The notes below the pieces were generated by a model that ran no database searches, was not told the origin of the DNA, and worked only from the letters and a program-made list of their open reading frames with translations. DNA of 64,000 nt. It comes from Bradyrhizobium tropiciagri (GTDB taxonomy: Bacteria > Pseudomonadota > Alphaproteobacteria > Rhizobiales > Xanthobacteraceae). This document shows positions 51,251 through 63,267 of the stretch, piece by piece (positions within the stretch are counted from its first letter, which is position 1; each line of letters opens with the position of its first letter). The position numbers and the translations under genes were made by a program. Location of the stretch: NCBI RefSeq assembly GCF_018130545.1, contig NZ_JAFCKF010000002.1, positions 124,001 to 188,000 of the forward strand, read 5' to 3'.

Positions 51251-51660
51251 GCGCTGTCCTTTCCTGCTGGAGAAGGCGGGAGCGCAATGGGCGTTCTCAT
51301 CACCGATGGATACCGGGACCGCGCGGTGACGTTGGGTAACTCCTGAGCGGAAGCGGGCGTTCCTGCGGTTCCGTTGGAACGAACTGGAACCGCAGGAGTC
51401 GATTTTCAGCTCCCGGCCTTTGCCCCCAAGCTCCCCGGGAGTAGCGATCCCCGGTGCTGTGAAACCTCTGGTACCGGGGGTCGTTGGTTGGGGCGGTCCT
51501 CGGACGGCTCGCCGCGTTTGAGCTACCTCTTCTGAGGTATGAGACCTCGGTGCGCCTCGCGCGACCTACACTCATCAGGATTTTGCACGACCCTCCTGGG
51601 GCTAGAGCCAGCGCCGCCTGCATGTATTTTAAGCGGGCGGCGCTGTGTTGTGAGCTGATC
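51251..51660. other. Intergenic region with three strong hairpins
   Basis: 410 bases without a supported gene. Hairpins: TCCTGCGGTTCC/GGAACCGCAGGA (51361-51397, 12-bp stem), CCCCGGT/ACCGGGG (51449-51479) and TACCTC-TTCT-GAGGTA (51524-51539). They lie upstream of the orphan substrate-binding protein gene. Confidence 0.6.
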
Positions 51661-52647
51661 ATGCGCGATCCAGGCCGACGACAAATTCTGTTTGCCACGG
51701 TGGCGATATCCGCTTCGAGCTTGCTTTCCGCAGGACGATTGTTGGCGGCTGACCTGCCGAAGGTCGGCCTCGTACATCCGGGACCCAAAGGCCCGATCCC
51801 ATCGATCAGCGCAGTCGTCGCGGGTATGGCGGTGCTGGGCCATGAAGATGGCAAGACCGTCACCCTCGAATATCGCTACGCCGAGGGTAAGCTCGATCAG
51901 TTGCCGTCAATCATAAGAGACCTGATTGAACAGGACGTGAAAGTGATCGTTGCAGTGGCCGGCGAACCGCTGGTCGCGGCGGCACGGATTACGAACACGG
52001 TGCCGATCGTGAGCGCCACCGCGAGCGGCGACTTTGTTTCGATGGGCCTCATAAAAAGCTGGGATCGCCCGGGCACCAACGTGACCGGCATGAATCTGAT
52101 CGTTGATGAAGCCGCGGCCGCCCGGGTTGAGATCGTGCGCAAGATATTGCCGGTGGCGAGAACCCTGGCGGTTCTCGTCAACCCTTATCCCGGCAACGAC
52201 GAACTGCTCAGTGCCATGCGAACCGCGTCCTCGAAGGCAGACATCAAGCTAATGACGATCGAGATCGGCAAGGTCGACGATCTGGAACCCGCAATCGTCG
52301 ATGCCAAGCGAAACGGTGCTGATGTGGTCACGAGCTTGCAGGGGCCATTCTTTTTCTTCCAACGCAAACTTCTGGCCGACTTGTCTCTCAAGCATAAAAT
52401 TCCGCTAGCGATGAGCGAGGCATTGGCTGCTGAAGCGGGCGCATTGCTGCAGGTCAATCCCGACGTTCCTGGATGCGCCAGGCGCTCGGCCAACTTCGTC
52501 GATCTGATCCTCAAGGGTGCAAATCCGCGCGATCTCGGGATCGAGCGGTACAGCCGATACGATGTCGCATTCAATCTGAGGACCGCGAGAGAACTCGGCA
52601 TAAGCCTCAGTCCGGATACGATCAAAGCATCGAAAGTGATCGAGTAG
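51661..52647 (+). CDS. ABC-type substrate-binding protein (orphan, TrpX/DUF534-like)
   Basis: 328 residues from ATG 51661. The N terminus (MRDPGRRQILFATVAISASSLLSAGRLLAAD) is an export signal with an RR pair that could suit Tat or Sec. The two-lobed periplasmic fold reads PKVGLVHPGPKGP, VKVIVAVAGEPLVAAARITNTVPIVSATASGDFVSMGLI, and RPGTNVTGMNLIVDEAAAARVEIVRKILPVARTLAVLVNP. No permease or ATPase gene is nearby, so its transport partner, if any, is encoded elsewhere. Upstream starts in frame are not supported. Confidence 0.88.
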   Translation: MRDPGRRQILFATVAISASSLLSAGRLLAADLPKVGLVHPGPKGPIPSISAVVAGMAVLGHEDGKTVTLEYRYAEGKLDQLPSIIRDLIEQDVKVIVAVAGEPLVAAARITNTVPIVSATASGDFVSMGLIKSWDRPGTNVTGMNLIVDEAAAARVEIVRKILPVARTLAVLVNPYPGNDELLSAMRTASSKADIKLMTIEIGKVDDLEPAIVDAKRNGADVVTSLQGPFFFFQRKLLADLSLKHKIPLAMSEALAAEAGALLQVNPDVPGCARRSANFVDLILKGANPRDLGIERYSRYDVAFNLRTARELGISLSPDTIKASKVIE

Positions 52648-52980
52648 CGAGCCTCGGACTGCCGAGCGACGATACGGCGCGGGCATTCGTTCGGTGCCGC
52701 GACTTCGAGAGCTCCGCGTGGAGGGGGCCGACAGAGGCTCGCTCAAATCAAGGCAAGCGAAAAGCGACCGGCGAGGTGCGGCGATTTGCTGCACGGCGTA
52801 GTTGCGCCGTGCGGCTTGCCGAAGGCTGAGGCGAATGGTCGCTAGGGATCCGCAGACGCGAGGCCAGCAGGCGATTCCCTGACCCGACGGGATCCACGCT
52901 TTCCGACCAGCGATGCGGCCATATGACCGGATGCAGCCAGCGATCGCGAGGCTGCATCTGAAAATCCAGGAGGAAGCCCC
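52648..52980. other. Intergenic region upstream of tctC
   Basis: 333 bases with no gene. A perfect hairpin GCACGGCG-TAGTTG-CGCCGTGC (52791-52812) may end the upstream transcript. AGGAGGAAG at 52970 is the tctC ribosome site. Confidence 0.5.
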
Positions 52981-53949
52981 ATGATCTCGTCCCGCATGCG
53001 CCCGTTCGGCGCGGTCGTCGCGCTGTTGCTTGGGATGAGCGGTCCGGCGCTTGCGCAGCAACTCGAACTCAAGCTGATGGCGCCCGCCGCGCCCGGCGGC
53101 GGTTGGGATCAGACTGCGCGTTCGATGCAGCAGGCACTGGTCGCCTCAGGCGTCGCGCGCAGTGTGCAGGTCACCAACGTGCCCGGCGCCGGCGGCAGCG
53201 TCGGCATCGCGCAGTTCGTCAACGGGGCCAAGGGCGACGGCAACCAGATGATGGTCAACGGCTTCGTCATGGTCGGCGCACTTGCCATGAACAAATCTCC
53301 GGTGACGCTCGATCAGGTGACGCCGATCGCGCGCCTGACCGAGGAGATCCAGGTCATCGTGGTGCCGGCGAGTTCACCGATCAAGACAGCGCAGGATCTC
53401 GCCGCCGCGGTCAAGGCCGACATCGCCAAAGTGACCTTTGCCGGCGGCTCGGCCGGCGGCGTCGACCATGTGATGGCGGCGCTGTTCGCGGGCACGGTCG
53501 GCGCCGATGCGAAGAAGATCAATTACATTCCGTTCTCGGGCGGCGGCGAGTCGCTCGCCGCCATTCTCGGCGGCAAGGTCACGGCGGGGATTTCCGGCCT
53601 CAGCGAATATGAAGGCCAGATCAAGGCCGGCAAGCTGCGCGCGCTCGGCGTGACGTCGGCGCAGCGTTTGCCCGGCGTCGACATCCCGACCTTCAAGGAG
53701 CAGGGCATCGACCTCGTGCTGGCCAATTGGCGCTCGGTGGTCGCACCGCCCGGCATCACGCCGGAGCAGCGCAAGACGCTGAGCGACGCCGTCGAGAAGA
53801 TGGTGAAGTCCGACGCCTGGAAGGAGATCCTGAAGCAGAAGGGCTGGGATGACGCCTATCTCGGCGGCGATGCGTTCGCGGATTTCCTGAAGAAGGAGAT
53901 CGTCCGGGTCACCGACGTGCTGAAGTCCGTTGGCCTCGTGAAGTCGTGA
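52981..53949 (+). CDS. tctC: Tripartite tricarboxylate transporter substrate-binding protein
   Basis: 322 residues. Signal peptide [26 protein letters not shown]. The Bug/TctC fold is clear: [39 protein letters not shown], and [16 protein letters not shown] for the ligand lobes. It captures citrate or another carboxylate in the periplasm for TctAB. AGGAGGAAG precedes ATG 52981. The stop overlaps the tctB start by one base. Confidence 0.95.
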   Translation: MISSRMRPFGAVVALLLGMSGPALAQQLELKLMAPAAPGGGWDQTARSMQQALVASGVARSVQVTNVPGAGGSVGIAQFVNGAKGDGNQMMVNGFVMVGALAMNKSPVTLDQVTPIARLTEEIQVIVVPASSPIKTAQDLAAAVKADIAKVTFAGGSAGGVDHVMAALFAGTVGADAKKINYIPFSGGGESLAAILGGKVTAGISGLSEYEGQIKAGKLRALGVTSAQRLPGVDIPTFKEQGIDLVLANWRSVVAPPGITPEQRKTLSDAVEKMVKSDAWKEILKQKGWDDAYLGGDAFADFLKKEIVRVTDVLKSVGLVKS

Positions 53950-54437
53950 TGCGCTCCGAGAACCTGCCGCATGCGCCGGCACGGCACGTCGATCGTGCCG
54001 GCATCGTCATCGCGGCTGCGTTGGCCGTGCTCGCTGCGGTGTTGGTGTGGGACGCCAGCAAGCTGGCGTCTACCACGATGTACGGAATGGGGCCGGAGGC
54101 GATGCCGATCGTGATCGCGATCGGCCTCGTCATCCTCGCCGCCGGCAATCTGATCGACGCGCTGCGCGGCAACCTGCCGCCGCGCGAGAGCATGGATCCG
54201 AAGCCGGTGTGGCTGATCATCGGCGGCCTGGCGCTGTTGATCGCCATCATCGGCTTTGGTGGCGGCTTCATCCTCGCCACGTCAGCGCTGTTCGTCACCA
54301 CCTCGGCCGCCTTTGGCCGCCGCGCCGTGCTGGCCGACACCGCAATCGCGCTTGTCATCACGACCCTGATCTATCTCGCCTTCGACAAACTGTTGACGCT
54401 GAGCCTTCCTGCCGGGCCGCTGGAGCGACTGCTGTGA
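53949..54437 (+). CDS. tctB: Tripartite tricarboxylate transporter small membrane subunit
   Basis: 162 residues from ATG 53949 (TGATG overlap with tctC). Four membrane segments: [70 protein letters not shown] and [14 protein letters not shown]. Matches the TctB/DUF1468 family. It pairs with TctA as the poorly conserved small subunit. The stop overlaps the tctA GTG start (GTGA). Confidence 0.92.
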   Translation: MRSENLPHAPARHVDRAGIVIAAALAVLAAVLVWDASKLASTTMYGMGPEAMPIVIAIGLVILAAGNLIDALRGNLPPRESMDPKPVWLIIGGLALLIAIIGFGGGFILATSALFVTTSAAFGRRAVLADTAIALVITTLIYLAFDKLLTLSLPAGPLERLL

Positions 54438-55936
54438 TCGAGACCTTTGCCGCGTTGGCGCATGGCATGGCGGTGGCCATGCAGCCGATGAATCTGCTCT
54501 ACGCCCTGATCGGCGTGTTCCTCGGCACTGCGGTCGGCGTGTTGCCCGGCATCGGTCCGGCGCTGACGGTCGCGCTGCTGCTGCCGGTGACCTACAAGCT
54601 CGATCCCGGCGGCTCGCTGATCATGTTCGCCGGCATCTATTACGGCGGCATGTATGGCGGATCGACCACCGCGATCCTGATCAACACGCCCGGCGAGAGC
54701 GCCTCGATGGCGACTGCGCTCGAGGGCAACAAGATGGCCAAGGCCGGCCGCGGCGGCCCGGCGCTCGCGACCTCGGCGATCGGCTCGTTCGTCGCCGGCA
54801 CCATCGCCACCATCGGCCTGGCATTCCTCGCGCCATGGCTGGTCGATTTTGCCGTGCGGTTCGGGCCGGAGGATTACTTCGCGCTGATGTGCGTCGCCTT
54901 CGTCACGGTGTCGGCGACCTTCGGCGACTCGCCGGTCCGTGGGCTGACCAGCCTGTTCATCGGTCTGACGCTCGGGCTGGTCGGCATCGACAAGCTGACC
55001 GGTCAGGCACGGCTGGCGTTCGGCATCCCCGAGCTGCTCGACGGCGTCGAGGTGACGACGCTCGCGGTCGGGCTGTTCGCGGTGGGGGAGGCGCTCTATG
55101 TCGCCTCGCGCCGTCATCATGCCGAAGAGAAGCTCGAGCCGGTGCGCGGCTCGCTGTGGATGACGCGGGAAGACTGGCGGCGGTCGTGGAAGCCGTGGCT
55201 GCGCGGCACGCTGTTCGGCTTTCCGATCGGCGCGCTGCCGGCCGGCGGCGCCGAGATCCCGACCTTCCTGTCCTATTCCACCGAGCGGCGGCTGACCAAA
55301 CATCCCGAAGAATTCGGCAGGGGCGCGATCGAGGGCGTCGCCGGACCCGAAGCCGCCAACAACGCCTCCGCCGCCGGCACGCTGGTGCCGTTGCTGACGC
55401 TTGGGCTGCCGACTTCGGCCACCGCGGCGATGATGCTGGCGGGCTTTCAGCAATACGGCCTCAATCCGGGGCCGCTGCTGTTCGCCGAGCGGCCCGACCT
55501 GGTGTGGGGCCTGATCGCGAGCCTGTTCATCGCCAACGGCATGCTGCTGGTGCTCAATCTGCCGCTGGTCGGGCTGTGGGTACGGCTGCTCGCGATCCCG
55601 CAGCCGTGGCTCTATGCCGGCATCCTGGTGTTCGCGACCATGGGGACGATCGCGGCCAAGCCGTCGGTGGTCGAGCTGTCGATGCTGGCCGCGTTCGGCG
55701 TGATGGGCTTTTTGATGCGGAGGTTCGATTTCCCGATCGCGCCGGTCGTGATCGGATTGATCCTCGGGCCGATCGCCGAAAGCCAGCTGCGCCGCGCGCT
55801 GGCGATCAGCCTCGGCGATCCCTTGGTGCTGCTGCAAAGCCCGATGTCGGCGACCTTGCTCGGCATCGCGCTGATCGCGCTGCTGGCGCCGTTCGCGCTG
55901 CGGGGACTGGGGCGGTTCAAGGCCAACGAGGATTAG
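54434..55936 (+). CDS. tctA: Tripartite tricarboxylate transporter large membrane subunit
   Basis: 500 residues from GTG 54434, chosen because of the GTGA overlap with tctB. Family core: [72 protein letters not shown] and, in the second half, [39 protein letters not shown]. About eleven membrane segments. With TctB and TctC it imports a tri- or dicarboxylate driven by an ion gradient. No adjacent TctDE two-component regulator is seen. Confidence 0.96.
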   Translation: MIETFAALAHGMAVAMQPMNLLYALIGVFLGTAVGVLPGIGPALTVALLLPVTYKLDPGGSLIMFAGIYYGGMYGGSTTAILINTPGESASMATALEGNKMAKAGRGGPALATSAIGSFVAGTIATIGLAFLAPWLVDFAVRFGPEDYFALMCVAFVTVSATFGDSPVRGLTSLFIGLTLGLVGIDKLTGQARLAFGIPELLDGVEVTTLAVGLFAVGEALYVASRRHHAEEKLEPVRGSLWMTREDWRRSWKPWLRGTLFGFPIGALPAGGAEIPTFLSYSTERRLTKHPEEFGRGAIEGVAGPEAANNASAAGTLVPLLTLGLPTSATAAMMLAGFQQYGLNPGPLLFAERPDLVWGLIASLFIANGMLLVLNLPLVGLWVRLLAIPQPWLYAGILVFATMGTIAAKPSVVELSMLAAFGVMGFLMRRFDFPIAPVVIGLILGPIAESQLRRALAISLGDPLVLLQSPMSATLLGIALIALLAPFALRGLGRFKANED

Positions 55937-56036
55937 GCCGTGATCCCACACAGATGGCGACGCTGCCAAACATTTGTGTGATCGGGAAATATCCAGACTC
56001 CCTTTTCAGTCTTCCCTTCAGAAAGGAAGCTGAACA

Positions 56037-56318
56037 ATGAAAGTCATTTGCCTTCTGGCGACGCTGCTGCTCGTGCCGTCTCTCGCGACCCAGGCCAACG
56101 CTCATGTGCCAACCGACAGGAGCAGCAACCGAATGCATGTCGACATGCGATCGGCAATCGGCAGTCCACTGCGAGGATACGGGATCGTGGGTCGTCAGGT
56201 CGTAGCTCCGCCGTGGAGTGCCGCCTGCATGAACGATGTGGGCCCCCAACAATGCGGCGAGCCCATGTGGGTCTATGGGAGCCCCGACTACCTCGCGCAG
56301 TTCAAGGATGCATACTGA
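56037..56318 (+). CDS. Small exported protein, unknown function
   Basis: 93 residues. Signal peptide MKVICLLATLLLVPSLATQANA, then a mature chain with two cysteines (AACMNDVGPQQCGEP) that could form one disulfide, and WVYGSPDYLAQF near the end. ATG 56037 follows AAAGGAAG. It resembles the small exported proteins at 10.2-10.8 kb in style only. No family recognised. Confidence 0.75.
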   Translation: MKVICLLATLLLVPSLATQANAHVPTDRSSNRMHVDMRSAIGSPLRGYGIVGRQVVAPPWSAACMNDVGPQQCGEPMWVYGSPDYLAQFKDAY

Positions 56319-56340
56319 CGTTGATCCATGAGAGCGGACG

Positions 56341-57018
56341 CTAGCCTTGCGGTACCGCATTGGACGCTTGTCCGAGGCGCGGCTCCGTCCCGGCCAGCAG
56401 CCGCTGAATGTTGGCGCGATGGCGCATGATGACGTAGAGGCTGCCTGCAATGACCAGCAACCGATAGGGCAATGGTTGCTCCAGGCCGCAGACCAGCGCA
56501 ATCGCCGTGAGCGCCGCCAGCATTGAACCGAGAGAGACAATCCGGGAGAGGGCGACCACGACGCCAAAAGCGATCGCGGCACCCAGACCCACCGGCCATG
56601 AGATCGCCAGCAGCACGCCAAGCCCGGTTGCCGCGGATTTGCCGCCGGTGAAATTCAGCCAGATCGAACGGCCGTGCCCCAGCAACACGGCGAGGCCGGC
56701 CAGGCAGACCGCCCACGGCATCCAGCCTTGTGGATCAAACGCCGCCGGCGGCGTGACTGATGGCCATGTGGACAGCCACGGATAGAACCAGCGGGCAAAC
56801 GCGATCGCGGCCGCGCCTTTCAGCACATCGAGCAGGAGGACAACCAACGCAGGCCACTTGCCCAGGGTCCGCAACACGTTCGTTGCCCCCGTGGATCTGG
56901 AGCCGTGTTCTCGGATGTCGATGCCCTTGAGCAGTTTTCCTGCCAGATAGCCCGTGGGGATCGACCCGAGCAGATACGCGGTCGCCAATCCAACCAGACC
57001 TGCTATCCAGAAAATCAT
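56341..57018 (-). CDS. plsY: Glycerol-3-phosphate acyltransferase PlsY
   Basis: 225 residues from ATG 57018 (MIFWIAGLVGLATAYLLGSIPTGYLAGKL). Three conserved motifs are present: GSIPTGYL, GHGRSIWLNFTGGKSAATGLGVLLA, and the segment SRIVSLGSMLAA. Five or more membrane segments. It transfers acyl from acyl phosphate to glycerol 3-phosphate, the first step of phospholipid synthesis. The gene stands alone here among accessory genes, so it may be a second copy; the window cannot show this. Longer upstream starts are not family-like. Confidence 0.92.
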   Translation of the reverse strand: MIFWIAGLVGLATAYLLGSIPTGYLAGKLLKGIDIREHGSRSTGATNVLRTLGKWPALVVLLLDVLKGAAAIAFARWFYPWLSTWPSVTPPAAFDPQGWMPWAVCLAGLAVLLGHGRSIWLNFTGGKSAATGLGVLLAISWPVGLGAAIAFGVVVALSRIVSLGSMLAALTAIALVCGLEQPLPYRLLVIAGSLYVIMRHRANIQRLLAGTEPRLGQASNAVPQG

Positions 57019-57398
57019 CGGCTTGCCCTCGATGCTGCAATGTCGGGCAATCATCGTTCGATGTCCATCGCGGCTGTGCCGGGAGCGGGCAGGGCTGTTG
57101 ATGCGGGGGTGCGGTCTCGATGTGGTGCAAAACGCCCGATGGCCGTCGCGAACGGCCGCGACGGCCGGCACAGTGACGAAGAATCGTCCGGGCTGCCGCG
57201 GAAAGCCCGCGGCATGTAAAAGGCCCGCTCCGGGGCTCGCATTTCGGAGCGGGCCAGTCTGGGCGCGGCAAATATCGCCGCAGCGCGAAACCTAGCGCGA
57301 CATGCTGACACCACCCTGACGGCGGCGGAAAAAGAGCGGCGGCCGAACGCGGTCGCTCTTTGTCTCGATATTTGTGAACAGAGTGCGTCGCGGCATGC

Positions 57399-59678
57399 TC
57401 ACCATTTGTAGCCGAGACTTGCCGTGATGCGGCGGCGATCGCCATAGTAGCAGGAACTGATGGTGGCGCAGCTCGCGACGTAGATCTTGTCTGTGATGTT
57501 CACCACATTGAGCGCCGCGCGCCAGTGGTTGTCCCACTCATAGTGCAAAGCGAGGTCGCCAAGCACGACGCCCGGAACCCGCGCGGTGTTCGCGGTGTCG
57601 GCAAAGGATGAGCCGACATAGCGTACGCCGCCACCGAGGCCGAAGCCTGTGAGCGGACCATCGCGGAAGGTGTAGTCGGTCCACACCGAGGCGAGCTCGC
57701 GCGGCGTGTTGGTCGGCACGGTGCCGATCAGCGCGGAATTGAGGTCCTTGCTGACGAACAGCTCGTAGTTGGTGTAGCTCGCCACCAGCTTGAAATCGCG
57801 CGTGATGTTGGCGACCGCCTCGAGCTCGACGCCGCGCGAGGTGACCTCGCCGTTCTGGGTCTGGAACAAGGTGTTGTTCGGATCAGTGGTCAGCGCGTTC
57901 TTGCGCTTGAGGTCGAACAGCGCGACGCCGAACCGCGCATTGAGTCCGACCGGCTCATACTTGACGCCGATCTCGGTCTGCTCCGAGGTCTCCGGCAACA
58001 GCAATTGGCCGGCGGCATTGGTGCCAACAACCGGATTGTACCCGGTCATGTAGGACACGTAGGGCGCAACGCCAAAGTCGAAATTGTAGATCGCGCCGAC
58101 GCGGCCGGAGAACTTGCTGTCCTGGCGGCTCTGATCGGCGCCGATCCGGTTGTTGTTGCTGAGATCGACCCAGTCCTGGCGTCCGGACAGCACGACCGTC
58201 AGGCGGTCGAGCTTGACCTGATCCTGCAGATAGAGCCCGGCCATGCCCTGGGTCAGATAGGCGTTCTGATACAGCGCGCCGCTGAACGGCTGGTTGTTGC
58301 CATAGACCGGATTGAGCACGTTGAGATTGGTGCCCGCGCCAAAGCCCTGGCGGTCGTCAATCCCGTAATATTTCAGGTCGACGCCGACCAGCGCGGTGTG
58401 CTGCAGCGCGCCGGTGGCGAAACGGTATTCGACCTGATTGTCGAGGTTGAGCTGGGTGGCGATGCCGCGGGTGTAGAAATTGCCGCGGGTGATGTCGGCG
58501 GCCGCCGGCGTCGTCGCGTAGCCGAGCCCGTAGAGGCCGGCATAGTAGACGTCGACATGCGCCATGCGCGCGTTCTGGCGGAAGTCGACGTTGTCGGTGA
58601 TGCTCTTCTGGAACTGATAGCCGACCATCTCCTGGTCGCGGCGGAACTGATCGACGCTGGGATCGCCGACGAACAGGCTGGTCGGAATCCGGCCGAACGG
58701 TGCGTTGGTGACGGTGCCTTCATAGGGCAGGAAGTTCAGCGCGCGGGTGTTGCTGTGCGAGGCCATGCCGAACACCGTGAGGCTGGTGTCGGCATCCGGC
58801 CGCCAGGTCACCGACGGCGCGAAGAAGAAGTTGTTGTCGTAGACATAGTCGGTCTGGGTGCCGCCGCCCTGGGCCTGGCCGACCAGGCGATACTGCACCT
58901 GGCCGCCGGCCGGCTGCGCCATCGCGCCGCCGATGTCGAACTGGGTGTAGGCGTTGCCGAAATTGTTGACGCCGGTCTCGATGTAGCGAATGGGGTCGGC
59001 GGACGGCAGCTTGCTCACCGCGTTGACGAGGCCGCCGGGCGCCGAGCCGCCATACAGGATGCCGGAGGGACCACGCAGCACCTCGACGCGCTCGAGATTG
59101 AAGGGCTGCAGCTTCCAGCTCGCATAGGAGGTATAGAACAGTTGCAGGCCGTCGAGGAACAGCGACTCGTTCTGCGCGGGGAAGCCGCGGATCATGAACC
59201 AGTCGTTGCGGAAATCGGCGCCGTAGGTGCCGCCGATCACGCCCGGCGTGTAGCGCAGCACCTCGTCGAACTTGCTGACGATCTTCTGGTCGCGGATCTG
59301 CTCGGCGCTGATCACGCTGACCGATTGCGGGGTCTGGATGATCGGCGTGCTGGTCTTGGTGCCGCTCGAGCTCTGCCGCGCCAGATAGCCGGTGACCGGA
59401 CCATTGGCGCGCTCGTGTCCGCCGCCGGCGCCTGCGGCCTGCTGTGTGGCCTGTGGCTGCGCGGCGACCGGGGCGGTTGTCGCGCGGCGTGTAGCACTGC
59501 GCGCACGCGTGGTCCGTTGCGAAGGCTGCTGCGATCGCGCCGCTTGCCGTTGCGACGGCGCATCGACCGTCACTGACGGCAATTGCGTCTGCGCGAACAC
59601 CTCGTCCGCACCCGCAATCGAAAGCACCACCAAAGTCGACGCAGCAAGCCGCTGCGGCCGAATCCATCCGTCCGTCAT
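57399..59678 (-). CDS. TonB-dependent siderophore receptor (FhuA/FoxA-like)
   Basis: 759 residues. Signal peptide ends SIAGADEVFAQ. A Gln/Ala/Thr/Arg-rich linker (residues ~40-90) precedes the plug domain: TPIIQTPQSVSVISAEQIRDQ, GADFRNDWFMIRGFPAQNESLFLDGL, and VEVLRGPSGILYGGSAPGGLVN. The 22-strand barrel ends in ITASLGYKW with the terminal aromatic. It is of the hydroxamate-siderophore type (ferrichrome, ferrioxamine); the exact ligand is not readable. Repeats 160-210 bases upstream may regulate it. No ABC uptake genes are adjacent. Confidence 0.95.
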   Translation of the reverse strand: MTDGWIRPQRLAASTLVVLSIAGADEVFAQTQLPSVTVDAPSQRQAARSQQPSQRTTRARSATRRATTAPVAAQPQATQQAAGAGGGHERANGPVTGYLARQSSSGTKTSTPIIQTPQSVSVISAEQIRDQKIVSKFDEVLRYTPGVIGGTYGADFRNDWFMIRGFPAQNESLFLDGLQLFYTSYASWKLQPFNLERVEVLRGPSGILYGGSAPGGLVNAVSKLPSADPIRYIETGVNNFGNAYTQFDIGGAMAQPAGGQVQYRLVGQAQGGGTQTDYVYDNNFFFAPSVTWRPDADTSLTVFGMASHSNTRALNFLPYEGTVTNAPFGRIPTSLFVGDPSVDQFRRDQEMVGYQFQKSITDNVDFRQNARMAHVDVYYAGLYGLGYATTPAAADITRGNFYTRGIATQLNLDNQVEYRFATGALQHTALVGVDLKYYGIDDRQGFGAGTNLNVLNPVYGNNQPFSGALYQNAYLTQGMAGLYLQDQVKLDRLTVVLSGRQDWVDLSNNNRIGADQSRQDSKFSGRVGAIYNFDFGVAPYVSYMTGYNPVVGTNAAGQLLLPETSEQTEIGVKYEPVGLNARFGVALFDLKRKNALTTDPNNTLFQTQNGEVTSRGVELEAVANITRDFKLVASYTNYELFVSKDLNSALIGTVPTNTPRELASVWTDYTFRDGPLTGFGLGGGVRYVGSSFADTANTARVPGVVLGDLALHYEWDNHWRAALNVVNITDKIYVASCATISSCYYGDRRRITASLGYKW

Positions 59679-60309
59679 TCAACGCCCCCAAAGAGAAGTT
59701 TGCTTCGGCGTCGTTATCACGCTGATGTTCGTTGACAGCCCGCGCGCAGTTAGAAGCTGTCGAAGCTGTGCGCTAAGCTTGCATGTGTGACCGGGAGACA
59801 ACGGAGTACGACGCGTTGTTGCACGCATCACGTGAGAGCTTTGAATCGATCCAGTGTTGAACGATTCAAAATTCGAACGATTCAAAATGCGTTGCGCAAG
59901 TCATCGTCTCGTCGACGCGATGCATCGTGATCGAACGCGTGATGATCGAGCGCGTCGCAGGTCGTTCGGTTCTGTTTTAGCGAAATGCGAAGGGGCGAAC
60001 ATCTCAGTCACCGGTCCGGCAGGTACGCGATCGGGAAGGGGCACGTCACGTTCCATTCCACGGCCGTGTGCTGTGCCGGCCAGCTGGAACCGGGGCCGGT
60101 CGGGGAGAGAAGTGGGGCGGCGGGGCTGGGCGCGCGGCCGGTTGGCAATCCCCGCCATCCCCACCATATCTGGCATAATTGACCGCCGGGGACCGCAACC
60201 GCTTGGCCATTGTGGGGCGATGTGATAACGCTCTGAAACCAGCTTCGACCGCCACTCGTGACCGTCCGCATCCTGCCTAAGGGCTTGCGGCGGTGGAGAT
60301 ATTTCGCCG
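59679..60309. other. Divergent regulatory region between siderophore receptor and glyA
   Basis: 631 bases with no supported gene. It contains direct repeats and an inverted copy (59840-59888), a second imperfect repeat pair (TGATCGAACGCG and TGATCGAGCGCG, about 59929-59954), and the glyA leader. No glycine-riboswitch core was recognised upstream of glyA. Confidence 0.55.
59840..59888. repeat. Tandem 14-bp direct repeats with inverted partner
   Basis: GAACGATTCAAAAT occurs at 59859-59872 and 59875-59888 (16-bp period), and TTTGAATCG at 59840-59848 is the inverse of the CGATTCAAA core. This is the layout of an operator array. Confidence 0.65.
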
Positions 60310-61608
<1,299 letters not shown>

Positions 61609-61627
61609 GAGGTAGAGGTCTCGTCGG

Positions 61628-62110
61628 ATGCGTTGTCCGAGCTGCAATTCTCTCGATACGCAGGTCAAGGACTCGCGTCCGACCGAGGACTCCGCGGTTA
61701 TCCGCAGGCGCCGCGTCTGCATGGCCTGCAATTTCCGCTTCACGACCTTCGAGCGGGTGCAGCTGCGCGAGCTCACCGTCATCAAGCGCAACGGCCGCCG
61801 CGTGCCGTTCGACCGCGACAAGCTGGTGCGCTCGCTGCAGATCTCGCTGCGCAAGCGCCCGGTGGAGTCGGAGCGGGTCGAGAAGATGGTGTCGACCATC
61901 GTGCGCGAGCTCGAAAGCGGCGGCGAGGCGGAGGTCTCCTCGGAGGCGATCGGCGAGATCGTGATGGAGCATCTGCGCCAGCTCGACGATGTCGCCTATG
62001 TGCGCTTCGCCTCGGTCTATCGCAATTTCCGTGAGGCCAAGGACTTTGAAGCCGTGCTCGACGAGCTGACCGGCGAAGAGGACCCGCGGCTCGCGACGCT
62101 ACGCAAATGA
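61628..62110 (+). CDS. nrdR: Transcriptional repressor NrdR
   Basis: 160 residues. A zinc ribbon with Cys3, Cys6, Cys31 and Cys34 ([10 protein letters not shown]...[10 protein letters not shown]) is followed by the ATP-cone domain ([30 protein letters not shown]) that reads ATP/dATP. NrdR represses ribonucleotide reductase genes. Its stop overlaps the ribD start (ATGA at 62107-62110). Confidence 0.97.
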   Translation: MRCPSCNSLDTQVKDSRPTEDSAVIRRRRVCMACNFRFTTFERVQLRELTVIKRNGRRVPFDRDKLVRSLQISLRKRPVESERVEKMVSTIVRELESGGEAEVSSEAIGEIVMEHLRQLDDVAYVRFASVYRNFREAKDFEAVLDELTGEEDPRLATLRK

Positions 62111-63267
62111 TCTTCCGGATTCTGGAAGACCAGTTCGCGCAGAAAGCCAAAGAGGCCAAGGAAGCAGCCAAGGCGGCCGATCTGCGCTTCATGCAGCTTG
62201 CGCTCGCGCTCGGCCGGCGCGGGCTCGGACGCACCTGGCCCAATCCAGCGGTCGGCGCCGTGATCGTCAAGGATAGTGTGATCGTCGGCCGCGGCTGGAC
62301 CCAACCGGGCGGCCGCCCGCATGCCGAGGTCGAGGCGCTGCGGCGCGCCGGCGAGGCGGCGCGCGGTGCCACGCTCTACGTCACGCTCGAACCCTGCTCG
62401 CATTTCGGCCGCTCGCCGCCCTGCGCCGACGCCGTCGTCGCGGCCGGGCTTGCGCGCGTGGTCTCGGCGATCGAGGATCCCAATCCGGAGGTCGGCGGCA
62501 AGGGGCACGCCAAGCTGCGCGCCGCCGGAATTGTCGTCGATGTCGGGCTGTGCCAGGCCGAAGCCGCGCATGACCATGCCGGACACTTCCACCGCATCCG
62601 CGACCAGCGCCCGCATGTGATCCTCAAGCTCGCGGTATCCGCCGATGACAAGATCGCAGCCGGCGGCCACAAGCCCGTTGCGATCACGGGCGAGGCCGCG
62701 CGGACCCGCGTGCATCAGCTGCGTGCGCAGAGCGATGCGATCCTGGTCGGCATCGGCACGGTGCAGGCCGATGATCCACTGCTGACCTGCCGGCTCCCCG
62801 GCATGGCGGCGCGCTCGCCGGTGCGGGTCGTGCTCGACCGGGCGCTGCGGATCTCCGGTGACAGCCGCCTGGTGCATTCCGCCCGTGAGACGCCGCTCTG
62901 GGTGGTGACATCAGATATGGCGGAGGCGCCCGCCGCGGTGAAGCTCGGCGCCGCCGGTGCGCAGGTGATCCGTGTGGCTGCGAGCGAGCCCGCGGGGCTC
63001 GATTTGCCGGCCGTCTTGCATGCGCTGGCGGAGAAGGGGATCACTCGGCTTTTGGTTGAGGGCGGCGCGCGCGTGGCAAATTCTTTCGTGGCGGCAGGTC
63101 TTGTCGATGAAATCTGGCTGTTGCGCGGGCCTGACGCGATCGGTGCCGATGGCGTTCCCGCGCTGGACGCATTGCCGCTGGACGCAATCACGCAGTCGCC
63201 CGCCTTCGCCCTTCGTGCTAGCGAAACCCTCGGCAAAGACAGTCTCAATATCTACGAGCGTGCGTAA
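62107..63267 (+). CDS. ribD: Bifunctional riboflavin deaminase/reductase
   Basis: 386 residues. An unusual charged helix of ~25 residues ([20 protein letters not shown]) precedes the deaminase domain, whose zinc site is His72-Ala-Glu74 (PHAEVEAL) with Cys97 and Cys106 ([15 protein letters not shown]). The reductase domain follows ([66 protein letters not shown]). It carries out the second and third steps from the GTP-derived pyrimidine. It overlaps nrdR and ribE by a few bases. Confidence 0.96.
   Translation: MIFRILEDQFAQKAKEAKEAAKAADLRFMQLALALGRRGLGRTWPNPAVGAVIVKDSVIVGRGWTQPGGRPHAEVEALRRAGEAARGATLYVTLEPCSHFGRSPPCADAVVAAGLARVVSAIEDPNPEVGGKGHAKLRAAGIVVDVGLCQAEAAHDHAGHFHRIRDQRPHVILKLAVSADDKIAAGGHKPVAITGEAARTRVHQLRAQSDAILVGIGTVQADDPLLTCRLPGMAARSPVRVVLDRALRISGDSRLVHSARETPLWVVTSDMAEAPAAVKLGAAGAQVIRVAASEPAGLDLPAVLHALAEKGITRLLVEGGARVANSFVAAGLVDEIWLLRGPDAIGADGVPALDALPLDAITQSPAFALRASETLGKDSLNIYERA

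Noticed and set aside
60180-60309. Possible glycine riboswitch before glyA
   Set aside because: The conserved tandem aptamer cores were not found by eye; a covariance-model search would settle it.
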